A stretch of 64,000 nucleotides of DNA from Fusobacteriaceae bacterium (GTDB lineage: Bacteria > Fusobacteriota > Fusobacteriia > Fusobacteriales > Fusobacteriaceae). Below, piece by piece: positions 39,259-48,205 of this stretch (positions within the stretch are counted from its first letter, which is position 1; the number at the start of each line of letters is the position of its first letter). The position numbers were made by a program, and so were the translations under genes. The notes under the pieces are model-generated. The model did not search any database. It was given only the letters and a program-made list of their open reading frames with translations, and was not told where the DNA came from. The DNA lies in contig JAISTB010000039.1 in assembly GCA_031272775.1 (NCBI GenBank), positions 1 to 64,000 of the forward strand, given 5' to 3'.

Positions 39259-40308
39259 ATGAAAAAATTTGTCGGGAGACTGTTCGGGGTATTGTCCGAA
39301 GATATGGGGATTGATCTGGGAACCTCGAATACGCTGATTTGCGTAAAAAACAAAGGGATCATCCTGACGGAGCCCTCGGTCGTGACCATCAATTCCAAGA
39401 CAAAAGATATTGTGGAGATCGGGGAAAAGGCCAAGCAGCAGATGGGTCGGCTCCCGATCGGTTTTGAGACGAAAAAGCCCCTGCAAAACGGGGTGATTTC
39501 CGAATATGAGATCACGGAAAAGATGCTGAGGCTCTTTTTGAAGCGCGTAAAACGGGGCAGTTTTTCAAGCCCCCGGATTGTCCTCTGCGTGCCCGCGGGC
39601 GTGACCCCCGTGGAAAAAAGGGCCGTGACCGAAGTCGCCATTGAGGCCGGGGCCCGGGAGGCCTACCTCGTCGAGGAGCCCATGGCGGCGGGGATCGGCA
39701 TCGGTCTTGACATCTTTGAACCCGAGGGGCATATGATCGTCGACATCGGCGGCGGGACCGCTGAGATCGCGGTGCTGGCTCTCGGCGGCATCGTGGAAAA
39801 ATCCTCTTTCCGGGTGGCCGGCGACAAATTTGACGCGGCCATTGTCGATTATATCCGCTCCAAGGACAATCTCCTGATCGGGATCAAGAGCGCCGAAGAG
39901 ATCAAAAAGCAGATCGGCGCGGTCGTCGAGCAGGACGAGAAGGACGACGTCTATGTGGAAATCAGCGGAAAGAATATTATGACAGGCCTTCCGAAAAATA
40001 TCCCGGTCTATTCCTCCGAGATCGTCGAGGCCCTCGGCGAAATCGTCCAGCAGATCGTCGAGGAGATCAAGGTCATTCTCGAACGCACGCCCCCGGAACT
40101 GGCATCGGACATCAAGAAAAAGGGCATTTACGTTACCGGCGGCGGGGCGCTCCTGAAGGGCATCGACAAAAAGATCTCCGACAGCCTTGAAATCAAAGTC
40201 ACGATCCCCGATGACCCCCTGGACGCCGTGATCAACGGGATCCACACGATACTCAAAGATTTCGGCAAATACAAGCGCGTGCTGGTTTCTCCGGAAACCG
40301 ATTATTGA
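39259..40308 (+). CDS. mreB: Rod-shape actin homologue MreB
   Basis: 349 residues with the actin-fold phosphate loops: MGIDLGTSNTLICVKNKGI at the start, LVEEPMAAGIGIGLD, VDIGGGTAEIAVLALGG in the middle and VTGGGALLKGIDK near the end. It polymerises on the inner membrane and guides side-wall synthesis. A TTGACG at about 39195 with no clear -10 may be part of its promoter. mreC and mreD are not next to it; scpB follows. Confidence 0.95.
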   Translation: MKKFVGRLFGVLSEDMGIDLGTSNTLICVKNKGIILTEPSVVTINSKTKDIVEIGEKAKQQMGRLPIGFETKKPLQNGVISEYEITEKMLRLFLKRVKRGSFSSPRIVLCVPAGVTPVEKRAVTEVAIEAGAREAYLVEEPMAAGIGIGLDIFEPEGHMIVDIGGGTAEIAVLALGGIVEKSSFRVAGDKFDAAIVDYIRSKDNLLIGIKSAEEIKKQIGAVVEQDEKDDVYVEISGKNIMTGLPKNIPVYSSEIVEALGEIVQQIVEEIKVILERTPPELASDIKKKGIYVTGGGALLKGIDKKISDSLEIKVTIPDDPLDAVINGIHTILKDFGKYKRVLVSPETDY

Positions 40309-40342
40309 GGAAATCACAAAATAGATAAAAAAGGTGAACGAT

Positions 40343-41017
40343 ATGGACGATCTCAAAAACAAAATCGAGGCTATCCTGCTCTTGGGCGGCGATGAAATCC
40401 GGATCAGCGATCTCGCCAAATACTTCGCCCTGACGGAAAAAGAAGTTACGGACCTCCTGCGGGACTTGAAATTCGAGCGCAGGCACACGGGAATATCACT
40501 TGAAATCGCCGGTGACAACGTGTATCTGACGACAAACCCCGTCTACGGCGAGGACGTCACGAAATTCTTCGAGCGCGAATATGTGCCCCGGCGGCTTTCG
40601 GCGGCGGCCTTGGAGACCCTTTCGATCATCGCTTACAAGCAGCCGATCACCAAGGGCGAAATTTCCGATATCCGGCGCGGCATGGGCGTCGACGGCGTCA
40701 TGTACAGCTTACTGGAAAAGGGCTTCGTTCGGATCTGCGGACGGAAAAACGCTCCCGGCCGACCCAACCTCTATGAGATCACCGACAAATTCCTGGGCTA
40801 TATCGGCGTCGGGGCCGTGGCGGAATTGCCGAACTATGAAGAAGTCAAGAACGGCACCTACAGCATAGCCGATCTTTCGAAATTTATGCGGGAAAATCCG
40901 CCCGCGGCGGAAAGCGCCCCCACGGGAGATACCGACGGGCAGGCGGGGTTCCCTGCCGGCATGGACGAATCGGAGGAAAATATCCCCGAAGAAATCGAAG
41001 AAGAAAGTGTAGAGTAA
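40343..41017 (+). CDS. scpB: Segregation and condensation protein B
   Basis: 224 residues from ATG 40343 with AAGGTGA upstream. Two winged-helix parts typical of ScpB: IEAILLLGGDEIRISDLAKY, then ALETLSIIAYKQPITKGEIS and VDGVMYSLLEKGFVRICGRK. It works with ScpA and SMC in chromosome condensation; scpA is not in the window. The acidic 45-residue tail is longer than usual. rluB starts two bases after the stop. Confidence 0.92.
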   Translation: MDDLKNKIEAILLLGGDEIRISDLAKYFALTEKEVTDLLRDLKFERRHTGISLEIAGDNVYLTTNPVYGEDVTKFFEREYVPRRLSAAALETLSIIAYKQPITKGEISDIRRGMGVDGVMYSLLEKGFVRICGRKNAPGRPNLYEITDKFLGYIGVGAVAELPNYEEVKNGTYSIADLSKFMRENPPAAESAPTGDTDGQAGFPAGMDESEENIPEEIEEESVE

Positions 41018-41018
41018 A

Positions 41019-41732
41019 ATGGGGGAGAAGACAAGGCTCAACAAATACCTGGCGGCCCTCGGGATCGCTTCCCGGCGGGAGATCGACCGGCTCGCGGAAG
41101 CGGGCGGAATTACCGTAAACGGCCTCAAAGCTACGCCCGGGATCCTTGTGGGGAGCGACGACGCGATTCTTGTAAAGGACGTCGCCGTGGACCACGGACC
41201 CCACCGGAAAGTCTACTATATGTTGAACAAACCGCCCTTTGTGATCTCCAGCGCGGCGGACCTGCGGGGACGAACCATCGTCACGGATCTCGCGCCCAAG
41301 GAAGAGCGGATCTTCCCGGTGGGGCGGCTCGACTACGAGACGACAGGCTTGCTGCTTTTGACCAATGACGGCGCCCTCTCCCAGAAACTGCTGCACCCGA
41401 AAAACGAAATTTACAAGGAATATATCGCCCGTATTCCCGGTCGCCTGACCCGGGACGATATTTTTTTATTAGAGCAGGGAATGGTTTTGGATGACGGCAT
41501 GACGCTACCCGCGAGGGTGCGGGTTCTCTTGGAGGACGAAGGGACGAGCCTTGTGTCGGTATCGATCCGGGAAGGCCGGAAACGGCAGGTGCGGCGAATG
41601 TTCCGGCAGCTGAAAAAACCGCTCATGTCTCTCAAACGGGAACGGATCGGCGAGCTTTCGCTGGGGGATTTGCCCGAAGGCGCTTGCCGGCCGTTGACTC
41701 AGGAGGAAGTTAACTATCTGTATTCTCTATAA
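41019..41732 (+). CDS. RluB/RsuA-family pseudouridine synthase
   Basis: 237 residues. An S4 RNA-binding domain (RLNKYLAALGIASRREIDRL) is followed by the catalytic domain with GRLDYETTGLLLLTNDG, where the aspartate is the nucleophile, and EGRKRQVRRMF. The enzyme makes pseudouridine in 23S (RluB) or 16S (RsuA) rRNA. Proximity to scpB, as in many bacteria, favours RluB. In line with gatCAB. Confidence 0.9.
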   Translation: MGEKTRLNKYLAALGIASRREIDRLAEAGGITVNGLKATPGILVGSDDAILVKDVAVDHGPHRKVYYMLNKPPFVISSAADLRGRTIVTDLAPKEERIFPVGRLDYETTGLLLLTNDGALSQKLLHPKNEIYKEYIARIPGRLTRDDIFLLEQGMVLDDGMTLPARVRVLLEDEGTSLVSVSIREGRKRQVRRMFRQLKKPLMSLKRERIGELSLGDLPEGACRPLTQEEVNYLYSL

Positions 41733-41752
41733 ATGACAGAAAAGGGGGAATT

Positions 41753-42043
41753 ATGGCTTTAACGAAAGAGGAAGTGTTGAAGGTGGCCAAACTGGCCAGA
41801 CTGACATTTCCGGAGGAGCGAATCGAGAAATTCCGGGAGGAACTGAACGGCATCCTCGATTATATTGACATGCTGAATGAAGTGGATACCGAGGGGGTCG
41901 AAGCCCTCGTCAACGTCAGCGACGAAGTCAACAACCTGCGTGAGGATGAGGTCCGGCCGTCGGTATCGGCGGCGGAGGCGTTGATGAACGCGCCCGTATC
42001 GGCCGAGGGGACCGTGGTCGTCCCCAAGGTGGTGGGCGAATGA
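41753..42043 (+). CDS. gatC: Aspartyl/glutamyl-tRNA amidotransferase subunit C
   Basis: 96 residues with the GatC pattern VLKVAKLARLTFPEERIEKF and LNGILDYIDMLNEVDTEGV. The small subunit holds GatA and GatB together in the complex that converts Glu-tRNA(Gln) and Asp-tRNA(Asn) to the amidated forms. Its stop overlaps gatA (ATGA). Confidence 0.95.
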   Translation: MALTKEEVLKVAKLARLTFPEERIEKFREELNGILDYIDMLNEVDTEGVEALVNVSDEVNNLREDEVRPSVSAAEALMNAPVSAEGTVVVPKVVGE

Positions 42044-43497
42044 GCGGCCAATGGTACACGCTGACGGCCCGGGAACTGGCCGCCAAAATCAAAAACAAAG
42101 AACTTTCGGCCCTTGAGATCGCGGAAAAAACCCTTGCGCGGATCGAGGCCGTCGACGGAAAAGTGGACGCCTTCGTGTCCCTCAGGCGGGAAAAGGCCCT
42201 GAAGGAAGCGGCCGCCGTCGATGAAAAAATCGCCAAAGGCGAGAAAACAGGCGTATTGGCCGGAGTACCCGTGGCGGTCAAGGATCTTCTCGTCAGCGAA
42301 GGGGATCTGACGACGGGCTGTTCCCGAATCCTCGAAGGCTACCGGGGCATTTACGACTGCACGGCCGTACAAAAACTCAAAGCGGCGGACGCCGTCATCG
42401 TCGGAAAGACAAACGCCGACGAATTTGCCATGGGCAGCACGACCATGACGTCCTGCTACAAAATGACAAAAAACCCCTGGGATCTCGAAAGGGTGCCTGG
42501 CGGAAGCTCAGGCGGATCGGCCGCCGCCGTGGCCGCCCGGGAAGTTCCGCTGACGCTGGGAACCGATACGGGCGGCAGTATCCGGCAACCCGCGTCGTTT
42601 TGCGGCGTAACGGGCTTGAAGCCCACCTACGGCAGAGTATCCCGCTACGGGGTCATGGCCTACGGCTCGTCTCTGGACCAGATCGGCCCCTTCGGGAAGA
42701 CCGTGGAGGATGTGGCTCTGACGCTTTCGGTTATCGCCGGCCCCGACGGCTACGACGCCACGGCGGCCAACCGGCCCGTCCCCGACTATACGGCCATGCT
42801 GGGCCAATCGATCAAAGGGCTCAAAATTGGCGTACCCAAAGAATATTTTGTGGAGGGGATCAAGGAGAACGTCGAGACCGTGATCCGGGCCGCCATCGAG
42901 ACCTTCCGGGCTCTTGGGGCCGAGATCGTCGACATCAGTCTCCCCCATACAAAATACGCCATACCGGCCTATTACGTGATCGCCCCGGCCGAGGCCAGCG
43001 CCAATCTTGCCCGCTATGACGGGATCCGCTACGGGCACAAGAGCAAAAACGCCGAAAACATCCTCGACCTCTATGTGAATTCGCGTTCCGAAGGCTTCGG
43101 CGACGAAGTCAAGCGCCGGATCATGATCGGAACCTATGTGTTGAGCGCGGGATTTTACGACGCTTACTTCAAAAAAGCGCAAAAAGTCAGACGCCTGATC
43201 AAACAGGACTATGACAGGGCCTTTGAGGCGGTGGACGTGATCTTGACGCCTACGGCCCCCAGCGTGGCCTTCAAGCTGACGGACGAAAAGACGCCGATTG
43301 AAATGTATCTTGAGGATATTTTCACGATTTCCTGCAACCTTGCGGGCATCCCCGGACTCGTGGTTCCCGCGGGCATTACGGGCGGGCTCCCGGTGGGCGT
43401 ACAGCTCTTTGCCCGGGCTTTTGCGGAAGAGACGCTGATCCGGGCCGGTTCGGCTTTTGAACAGGCCAGAGGCCCCTGGTCGCTGCCGGAACTTTGA
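42040..43497 (+). CDS. gatA: Aspartyl/glutamyl-tRNA amidotransferase subunit A
   Basis: 485 residues of the amidase signature family. The catalytic Lys lies in VPVAVKDLLVSEG and the two serines in GGSSGGSAAAVAAREVPLTL followed by TDTGGSIRQPASF. It releases ammonia from glutamine for the GatB active site. Translationally coupled to gatC; gatB follows after 73 bp. Confidence 0.97.
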   Translation: MSGQWYTLTARELAAKIKNKELSALEIAEKTLARIEAVDGKVDAFVSLRREKALKEAAAVDEKIAKGEKTGVLAGVPVAVKDLLVSEGDLTTGCSRILEGYRGIYDCTAVQKLKAADAVIVGKTNADEFAMGSTTMTSCYKMTKNPWDLERVPGGSSGGSAAAVAAREVPLTLGTDTGGSIRQPASFCGVTGLKPTYGRVSRYGVMAYGSSLDQIGPFGKTVEDVALTLSVIAGPDGYDATAANRPVPDYTAMLGQSIKGLKIGVPKEYFVEGIKENVETVIRAAIETFRALGAEIVDISLPHTKYAIPAYYVIAPAEASANLARYDGIRYGHKSKNAENILDLYVNSRSEGFGDEVKRRIMIGTYVLSAGFYDAYFKKAQKVRRLIKQDYDRAFEAVDVILTPTAPSVAFKLTDEKTPIEMYLEDIFTISCNLAGIPGLVVPAGITGGLPVGVQLFARAFAEETLIRAGSAFEQARGPWSLPEL

Positions 43498-43570
43498 GGC
43501 CGCGTTTTCCCCGAAAAAGAAAGCAAAATCAGGGAAAATCAAAAGAAGAAGAGGAACAGAGGAGGTTACG

Positions 43571-45025
43571 ATGCAAAAACAATGGGAATCGGTCATCGGT
43601 CTCGAGGTCCATTTGCAACTGAAGACCAAAACCAAGGTCTGGTGCGGATGCAGCGCGGACTATGACAAGGATCCGCCCAATACCCATACCTGCCCTATTT
43701 GCCTGGGGCATCCGGGGGCGCTGCCGCGGCTCAACAAAAAAGTCGTGGAGTACGCCCTCAAGGGGGCGCTTGCCCTAAATTGCCGCATAAACCGCGAAAG
43801 CGGCTTCGACCGGAAGAATTATTTTTATCCCGATATGCCGAAAAATTATCAAATTACACAATTTGACAGAGCTTACGCCGAAAAGGGGCGTCTCGAAGTT
43901 CGGCTCAAAAACGGCCGGGAAATTTCCGTCGGCATCACCAAGGTCCAGATCGAAGAGGATACGGGAAAATCCATCCACGTGGCCCACGAATCCCTGATGA
44001 ATTACAACCGCTCGGGGATCCCCCTGATCGAGATCATCTCGGACCCCGACATGCGCTCGTCGGAAGAGGCCTACGAATACCTCAATACGCTCAAATCCGT
44101 GATCAAATACACGGGGATCAGCGACGTGTCCATGGAACTGGGATCGCTGCGCTGCGACGCCAACGTGTCGGTCATGGAAAAGGGCAGTCCAGTCTTCGGG
44201 ACCCGGGTCGAAATCAAGAACATGAATTCCTTCAAGGCCGTAGCCCGGGCCATCGACTACGAGATCGGCCGGCAGATCACGACGCTGGAGGAAGGCGGCG
44301 AAATCTACCAGGAAACGCGGCTCTGGGACGAGGACCAGCAGATCACCTCCGTCATGCGGAGTAAGGAAGAAGCCATGGATTACCGGTATTTTCCGGAACC
44401 GGATCTCCTGAAGCTTGTCATCAGCGACGAAGAGATCGAGGCCATCCGCAAGACCCTTCCTGAGACCAAGGCTCACAAGACGGAACGCTTCCTCTCGGAC
44501 TACGGCATTTCCTCCTACGACGCGAATCTGATCAGCGCCGATATCGAACTTTCGGACTATTACGAGGCCGTCGTCAAAGCCTCGGGCAATCCAAAGGCGG
44601 CCGCCAACTGGATTCTGGGCGACGTGTTCCGGGTCATGAAGGAAAGAGAAATCGGGATCGAAGCCTTCCCCATGCTCCCCGCGGATCTCGGGGCCATTAT
44701 CCGGCTTATTGACGGCGGGACCATTTCCGGAAAATTGGGCAAGGAACTCTTTGAGAAAAAACTCTTTGACCCGCGCTCGCCGGAGACCATCGTCCGGGAG
44801 GACGGCATGTCGCAAGTCTCCGACAAATCGGCCATCGAGGCCCTCGTGAACGAAGTCCTCGGACGTTCGGGGAAAATGATCGACGACTACCACGCCGCCG
44901 ACGAAGGCCGCAAGCCCCGGGTGCTGAAAGGACTCGTGGGTCAGGTCATGAAGGCCTCCCAGGGGAAGGCGAACCCCGCTCTGGTGACGGCCCTGATTGA
45001 GGAGCGTTTGCGCGGAAACGAATAA
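43571..45025 (+). CDS. gatB: Aspartyl/glutamyl-tRNA amidotransferase subunit B
   Basis: 484 residues from ATG 43571 (GGAGG upstream); the frame before it is non-coding. VIGLEVHLQLKTKTKVWCGC and CPICLGHPGALPRLNK include the four zinc-binding cysteines; FDRKNYFYPDMPKNYQITQ follows. The C-terminal YqeY-like tail domain is complete. GatB phosphorylates the tRNA-bound Glu/Asp and uses ammonia from GatA. Confidence 0.97.
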   Translation: MQKQWESVIGLEVHLQLKTKTKVWCGCSADYDKDPPNTHTCPICLGHPGALPRLNKKVVEYALKGALALNCRINRESGFDRKNYFYPDMPKNYQITQFDRAYAEKGRLEVRLKNGREISVGITKVQIEEDTGKSIHVAHESLMNYNRSGIPLIEIISDPDMRSSEEAYEYLNTLKSVIKYTGISDVSMELGSLRCDANVSVMEKGSPVFGTRVEIKNMNSFKAVARAIDYEIGRQITTLEEGGEIYQETRLWDEDQQITSVMRSKEEAMDYRYFPEPDLLKLVISDEEIEAIRKTLPETKAHKTERFLSDYGISSYDANLISADIELSDYYEAVVKASGNPKAAANWILGDVFRVMKEREIGIEAFPMLPADLGAIIRLIDGGTISGKLGKELFEKKLFDPRSPETIVREDGMSQVSDKSAIEALVNEVLGRSGKMIDDYHAADEGRKPRVLKGLVGQVMKASQGKANPALVTALIEERLRGNE

Positions 45026-45054
45026 AACTTGCCCGGACATCTTGTATTTTTCCA

Positions 45055-45083
45055 TGGACAAACGGGAAAAAAAACGCTATAAT
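45055..45083 (+). promoter_or_regulatory. Promoter of the AbgT transporter gene
   Basis: TGGACA (45055-45060), a 17-bp spacer and TATAAT (45078-45083). The leader is about 75 nt. Confidence 0.65.
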
Positions 45084-45164
45084 ATAAGATATTTTTCTGC
45101 ATGAAAAATAGTTATCACGCTTAAGAGGGTCATATTTTGATTAACATGAGGAGGTTATCGTTTT

Positions 45165-46709
45165 ATGAGTGAAGCTGCTGTAAAAAAGAGTTTTACGGAT
45201 CGCTTTCTGGACGTCGTGGAGGGGATTTGCAGCAAATTGCCGCCTCCGGCCATCTTGTTCTGCTGGCTGTTCCTGATCACGGCCATCCTGGGCGCGGTCT
45301 TTACGGCCACAGGGGTCAAGATGTTGAATCCGGCCACGGGCAAGGACGTCGTATCCCAGAATGTCTTTACCGCCGCCGGCGTAAAGTGGTTCCTGGAGAA
45401 CATGGTCAAGAATTTTACGGGATTCGCGCCTCTGGGACTCGTGCTGACCATGACGCTGGCCATCGGTTTCTGTGAAGAATCGGGCATGCTGGTGGCTATG
45501 CTGCGCGGGATCCTGAAGAACGTCCCCCCGGCCATCGTGCCCTATGTGATCGCCTTTTTGGGCACCATGGGCAATCTGGCCTCCGATACGGCCATGGTTG
45601 TTATTCCGCCATTGGCGGCCGTCGTCTATATCGGGGTCAAGAAAAATCCAATCGCGGGCATGCTTGTGGGCTACGCGGGCGCCCAGGCGGGATTTTCGGC
45701 CAACCTGATGATCGCCGGAACGGACTCGCTGCTGCAGGGCCTTTCCAATAAAGCCATCGAGGCCTTTTTGGGGAACAACAATTTTACGATTGAGATCACC
45801 TGCAACTGGTACTTCATGATGGCGTCGACCTTCCTTTGCGCCTTCGTGATCGGCCTTGTGTCCATCGTGGTCATCGAACCGAGACTGGGGGTCTACACGC
45901 CGCCGGCCGATGTGGAGCCCGTCAAATTTGACGAGCTTATGCCCATCGAACGCAAGGGCCTGCGGATTTCCGGGATTACCGTAGCGATCTATATCGCGAT
46001 TGTGGTCATCGGATATTTCGGCGGTCTCTTATCGAACAAAGGAAAACTGGTGGGTTCGCTGCTCCTGAGCGGTCTGATCCCGATTCTCTTTATTTTCTTC
46101 AGTTCGGCCGGTATCTCCTACGGAATCGCCACGAAGAAATTCAAAAACACCATTGACGTCAACAAAGCCATGGTAAAACAAATGAGCGGTATGGGCGCCT
46201 ATGTGATCTTCTGCTTCTTCTGCGGCCAGTTCCAGTCGCTGTTCAACTGGACCCAACTGGGGACCATGCTCGCCATCAAGGGAGCGGACTTTTTGAAGAG
46301 CATCAAGTTTACGGGACGGCCCATGTGGGTGGCGTTTATCATCATCTGCGCCCTCGTCAACATCATCGTATCCTCGGGTTCGGCCAAATGGGCGATTTTG
46401 GCGCCGGTATTCGTCCCCATGTTCATGCTTCTGGGCTATCACCCCGGCTTTACCCAGCTGCTCTACAGATTGGGCGATTCCCCGGGCAACTGCTTTACGC
46501 CCATGTCGCCTTACATCTGGATGATTCTCTCGGTGGCCCAGCAAAAGTACAACAAGGACGTCAACATCGGGACGCTGATCTCCAACATGATCCCGGTGGC
46601 CATTGTGCTCCAGATCGCGTGGATCCTCTTCCTGCTCCTGTGGTCCATCGGCTACAGCCTGCCCATCGGACCCGGTGTCGGATATTTTATGCCCGCCGGA
46701 ATCCTTTAA
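45165..46709 (+). CDS. AbgT-family transporter
   Basis: 514 residues and about eleven membrane helices. FLDVVEGICSKLPPPAILFC at the start, GTMGNLASDTAMVVIPPLAA, and the C-terminal half-repeat with SGSAKWAILAPVFVPMFMLL and GDSPGNCFTPMSPYIWMIL are typical of AbgT. Characterised members import p-aminobenzoyl-glutamate or export sulfonamides using the ion gradient. GAGGAGGT lies before the ATG. It is a single-gene unit followed by a candidate small RNA. Confidence 0.9.
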   Translation: MSEAAVKKSFTDRFLDVVEGICSKLPPPAILFCWLFLITAILGAVFTATGVKMLNPATGKDVVSQNVFTAAGVKWFLENMVKNFTGFAPLGLVLTMTLAIGFCEESGMLVAMLRGILKNVPPAIVPYVIAFLGTMGNLASDTAMVVIPPLAAVVYIGVKKNPIAGMLVGYAGAQAGFSANLMIAGTDSLLQGLSNKAIEAFLGNNNFTIEITCNWYFMMASTFLCAFVIGLVSIVVIEPRLGVYTPPADVEPVKFDELMPIERKGLRISGITVAIYIAIVVIGYFGGLLSNKGKLVGSLLLSGLIPILFIFFSSAGISYGIATKKFKNTIDVNKAMVKQMSGMGAYVIFCFFCGQFQSLFNWTQLGTMLAIKGADFLKSIKFTGRPMWVAFIIICALVNIIVSSGSAKWAILAPVFVPMFMLLGYHPGFTQLLYRLGDSPGNCFTPMSPYIWMILSVAQQKYNKDVNIGTLISNMIPVAIVLQIAWILFLLLWSIGYSLPIGPGVGYFMPAGIL

Positions 46710-46787
46710 TTCGCCCGAAAAACAATCTAAATGAGCGGAAAGGAAACAAAAAAAACGAAAATTTTTATAAAATTTTCAAAAAAACTA

Positions 46788-46816
46788 TTGACTTTATAAC
46801 ACTTATGGGGTAAAAT
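46788..46816 (+). promoter_or_regulatory. Promoter of a candidate small RNA
   Basis: TTGACT (46788-46793), a 17-bp spacer and TAAAAT (46811-46816). No open reading frame with a ribosome site follows before the terminator at 46927-46956. Confidence 0.65.
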
Positions 46817-46822
46817 GCTATT

Positions 46823-46956
46823 GAGACTAAAAGTAATATAGATTTCTGTAACCCCCAGAATCTATGTAAGTCTTCGTTTTTTAACACTCCCCCGTGTTAT
46901 AAAAAGTTGATCTAGGATTAGATCATAAAAGAGGATGCGCAAGCGTCCTCTTTTCT
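46823..46956 (+). ncRNA. Candidate trans-acting small RNA with two C-rich loops
   Basis: About 134 nt from the predicted start site to the terminator T run. Stem 1 joins AGACT/AGTCT and ATAGATTtCTG/CAGAATCTAT (46838-46848 with 46856-46865) and presents the loop TAACCCC. Stem 2, AACAC/GTGTT (46883-46887 with 46894-46898), presents TCCCCC. The 3' end is a terminator, GAGGATGC-GCAA-GCGTCCTC (46931-46950), flanked by A4 and T4. Unpaired C-rich loops are the hallmark of RNAs that block Shine-Dalgarno sites (for example RsaE and RNAIII of staphylococci). No known RNA family is recognised. The 6S RNA layout (one long closed rod) does not fit. Confidence 0.6.
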
Positions 46957-47039
46957 TTGGGAAATTTTCCCAAAAACCCCTTTTTATTGCCGGAAAAATG
47001 TGCTATAATGAATCAGTAAAAGATATTTGACGGAGGACT

Positions 47040-47534
47040 TTGAGGAAAGTGAAACGGACGGACTACATCAAATGGGACGAATATTTTATGGGCGTCGCCA
47101 TCCTTTCAGGGAAACGGAGCAAGGACCCCAACACCCAGGTCGGGGCCTGTATCGTGTCGCCGGACAACAAAATCATCGGCGTCGGCTATAACGGTCTGCC
47201 GCTGGGCTGCAGCGACGACGACTTCCCCTGGGAGCGGGACGGGGATTTTCTCGAGACAAAATATCCCTTTGTGGTCCACGCGGAATTGAACGCGATCTTG
47301 AACAGCACCCGGGAACTTGCGGGCTGCCGGATTTACGTGGGGCTTTTCCCCTGCCACGAATGCTCCAAGGCCATTATCCAGAGCGGGATCCGTGAGATCA
47401 TTTACCTTTCGGATAAGTACGCGGGTTCGGAATCGGACATCGCTTCCCGGAAAATGCTCGATATCGCCGGCGTCACCTACCGTCGCCTCGAAACCGGGCT
47501 TTCAAAACTGGAGCTTTCCTATGGCCGGGACTGA
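47040..47534 (+). CDS. Deoxycytidylate deaminase (ComEB-like)
   Basis: About 164 residues with the zinc deaminase motifs HAELNAIL and PCHECSKAI. RSKDPNTQVGACIVSPDNKI and YNGLPLGCSDDDFPWERD are typical of dCMP deaminase, which makes dUMP for thymidylate synthesis. The start is TTG 47040 or GTG 47049; the GGAGG at 47032-47036 is close to the TTG. An extended -10 TGCTATAAT (to 47009) with a weak TTTTTA -35 probably drives it. It overlaps gmhB by 14 bp. Confidence 0.9.
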   Translation: MRKVKRTDYIKWDEYFMGVAILSGKRSKDPNTQVGACIVSPDNKIIGVGYNGLPLGCSDDDFPWERDGDFLETKYPFVVHAELNAILNSTRELAGCRIYVGLFPCHECSKAIIQSGIREIIYLSDKYAGSESDIASRKMLDIAGVTYRRLETGLSKLELSYGRD

Positions 47535-48150
47535 GAAAAAAGCCGTTTTTCTAGACCGCGACGGGACCGTCAACATCGAAAAGGCCTATTTATACAAGGC
47601 GGAGGATTTTGTTTTCGAAAGAGGCGCGATTGACGGTCTGCGGCGAATCAAGGCCCTCGGGTATCTCCTGATCGTCGTGACGAACCAGTCCGGCATCGCC
47701 CGGGGTTTTTACACGGAAGAGGACCTGGCCTTGCTTAACGCCTGGCTTATGGCAGAAACGAAGGCACTCGGCTGTGGGTTGGACGCGCTTTACTACTGCC
47801 CCCATCATCCGGACGAAGGAATCCCCCCCTACAGGAGGGAATGTGACTGCCGGAAGCCCAAAACGGGCATGATCGACCGGGCCGTAGCGGCCTTCGGCAT
47901 AGACCGCGCCGCCTCTTACCTTGTCGGAGACAAGCGCTCTGATCTCCAAACGGCGCTTAACGCGGACCTGGCGCCTATTCTCGTGAGGACGGGCTACGGG
48001 CGGGAGACCGAAGCGGGGCTCGCGATTGCGGGCGACGCGCCGCGGGAGGTATCCGTATTCGATACGCTGCGGGATTTCGCGGACTGGCTCGAAAAGCGGC
48101 GGGCGTCGGCTCCGGCGGAGATTTTTCCGGAAAAAGCGAAAAAGGGTTGA
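47521..48150 (+). CDS. gmhB: D-glycero-D-manno-heptose-1,7-bisphosphate 7-phosphatase
   Basis: 209 residues of the HAD superfamily: AVFLDRDGTVNIEKAYLYK (nucleophile and acid aspartates), LIVVTNQSGIARG and YLVGDKRSDLQTALNA. The zinc-binding loop YYCPHHPDEG with ECDCRKPKTGM is specific for GmhB. The enzyme works in ADP-heptose synthesis for LPS inner core, supporting an outer membrane. The start ATG 47521 lies inside the end of the deaminase gene. Confidence 0.88.
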   Translation: MAGTEKKAVFLDRDGTVNIEKAYLYKAEDFVFERGAIDGLRRIKALGYLLIVVTNQSGIARGFYTEEDLALLNAWLMAETKALGCGLDALYYCPHHPDEGIPPYRRECDCRKPKTGMIDRAVAAFGIDRAASYLVGDKRSDLQTALNADLAPILVRTGYGRETEAGLAIAGDAPREVSVFDTLRDFADWLEKRRASAPAEIFPEKAKKG

Positions 48151-48175
48151 GAATCTTTTCAAATCATGCTAAAAT
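48147..48175 (+). promoter_or_regulatory. Promoter of the cell-wall/division cluster
   Basis: TTGAGA (48147-48152, overlapping the gmhB stop), a 17-bp spacer and TAAAAT (48170-48175) with an extended TGC. It lies 31 bp before the murF start and can drive the whole murF-ftsZ series. Confidence 0.6.
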
Positions 48176-48205
48176 AGTTTATCTGCCCGAAGGATGTTAA
48201 AGATC

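Noticed and set aside
46823-46956. 6S RNA or tmRNA
   Set aside because: There is no long rod with a central bubble and no alanine-acceptor or tag frame; the layout is two short hairpins plus terminator.
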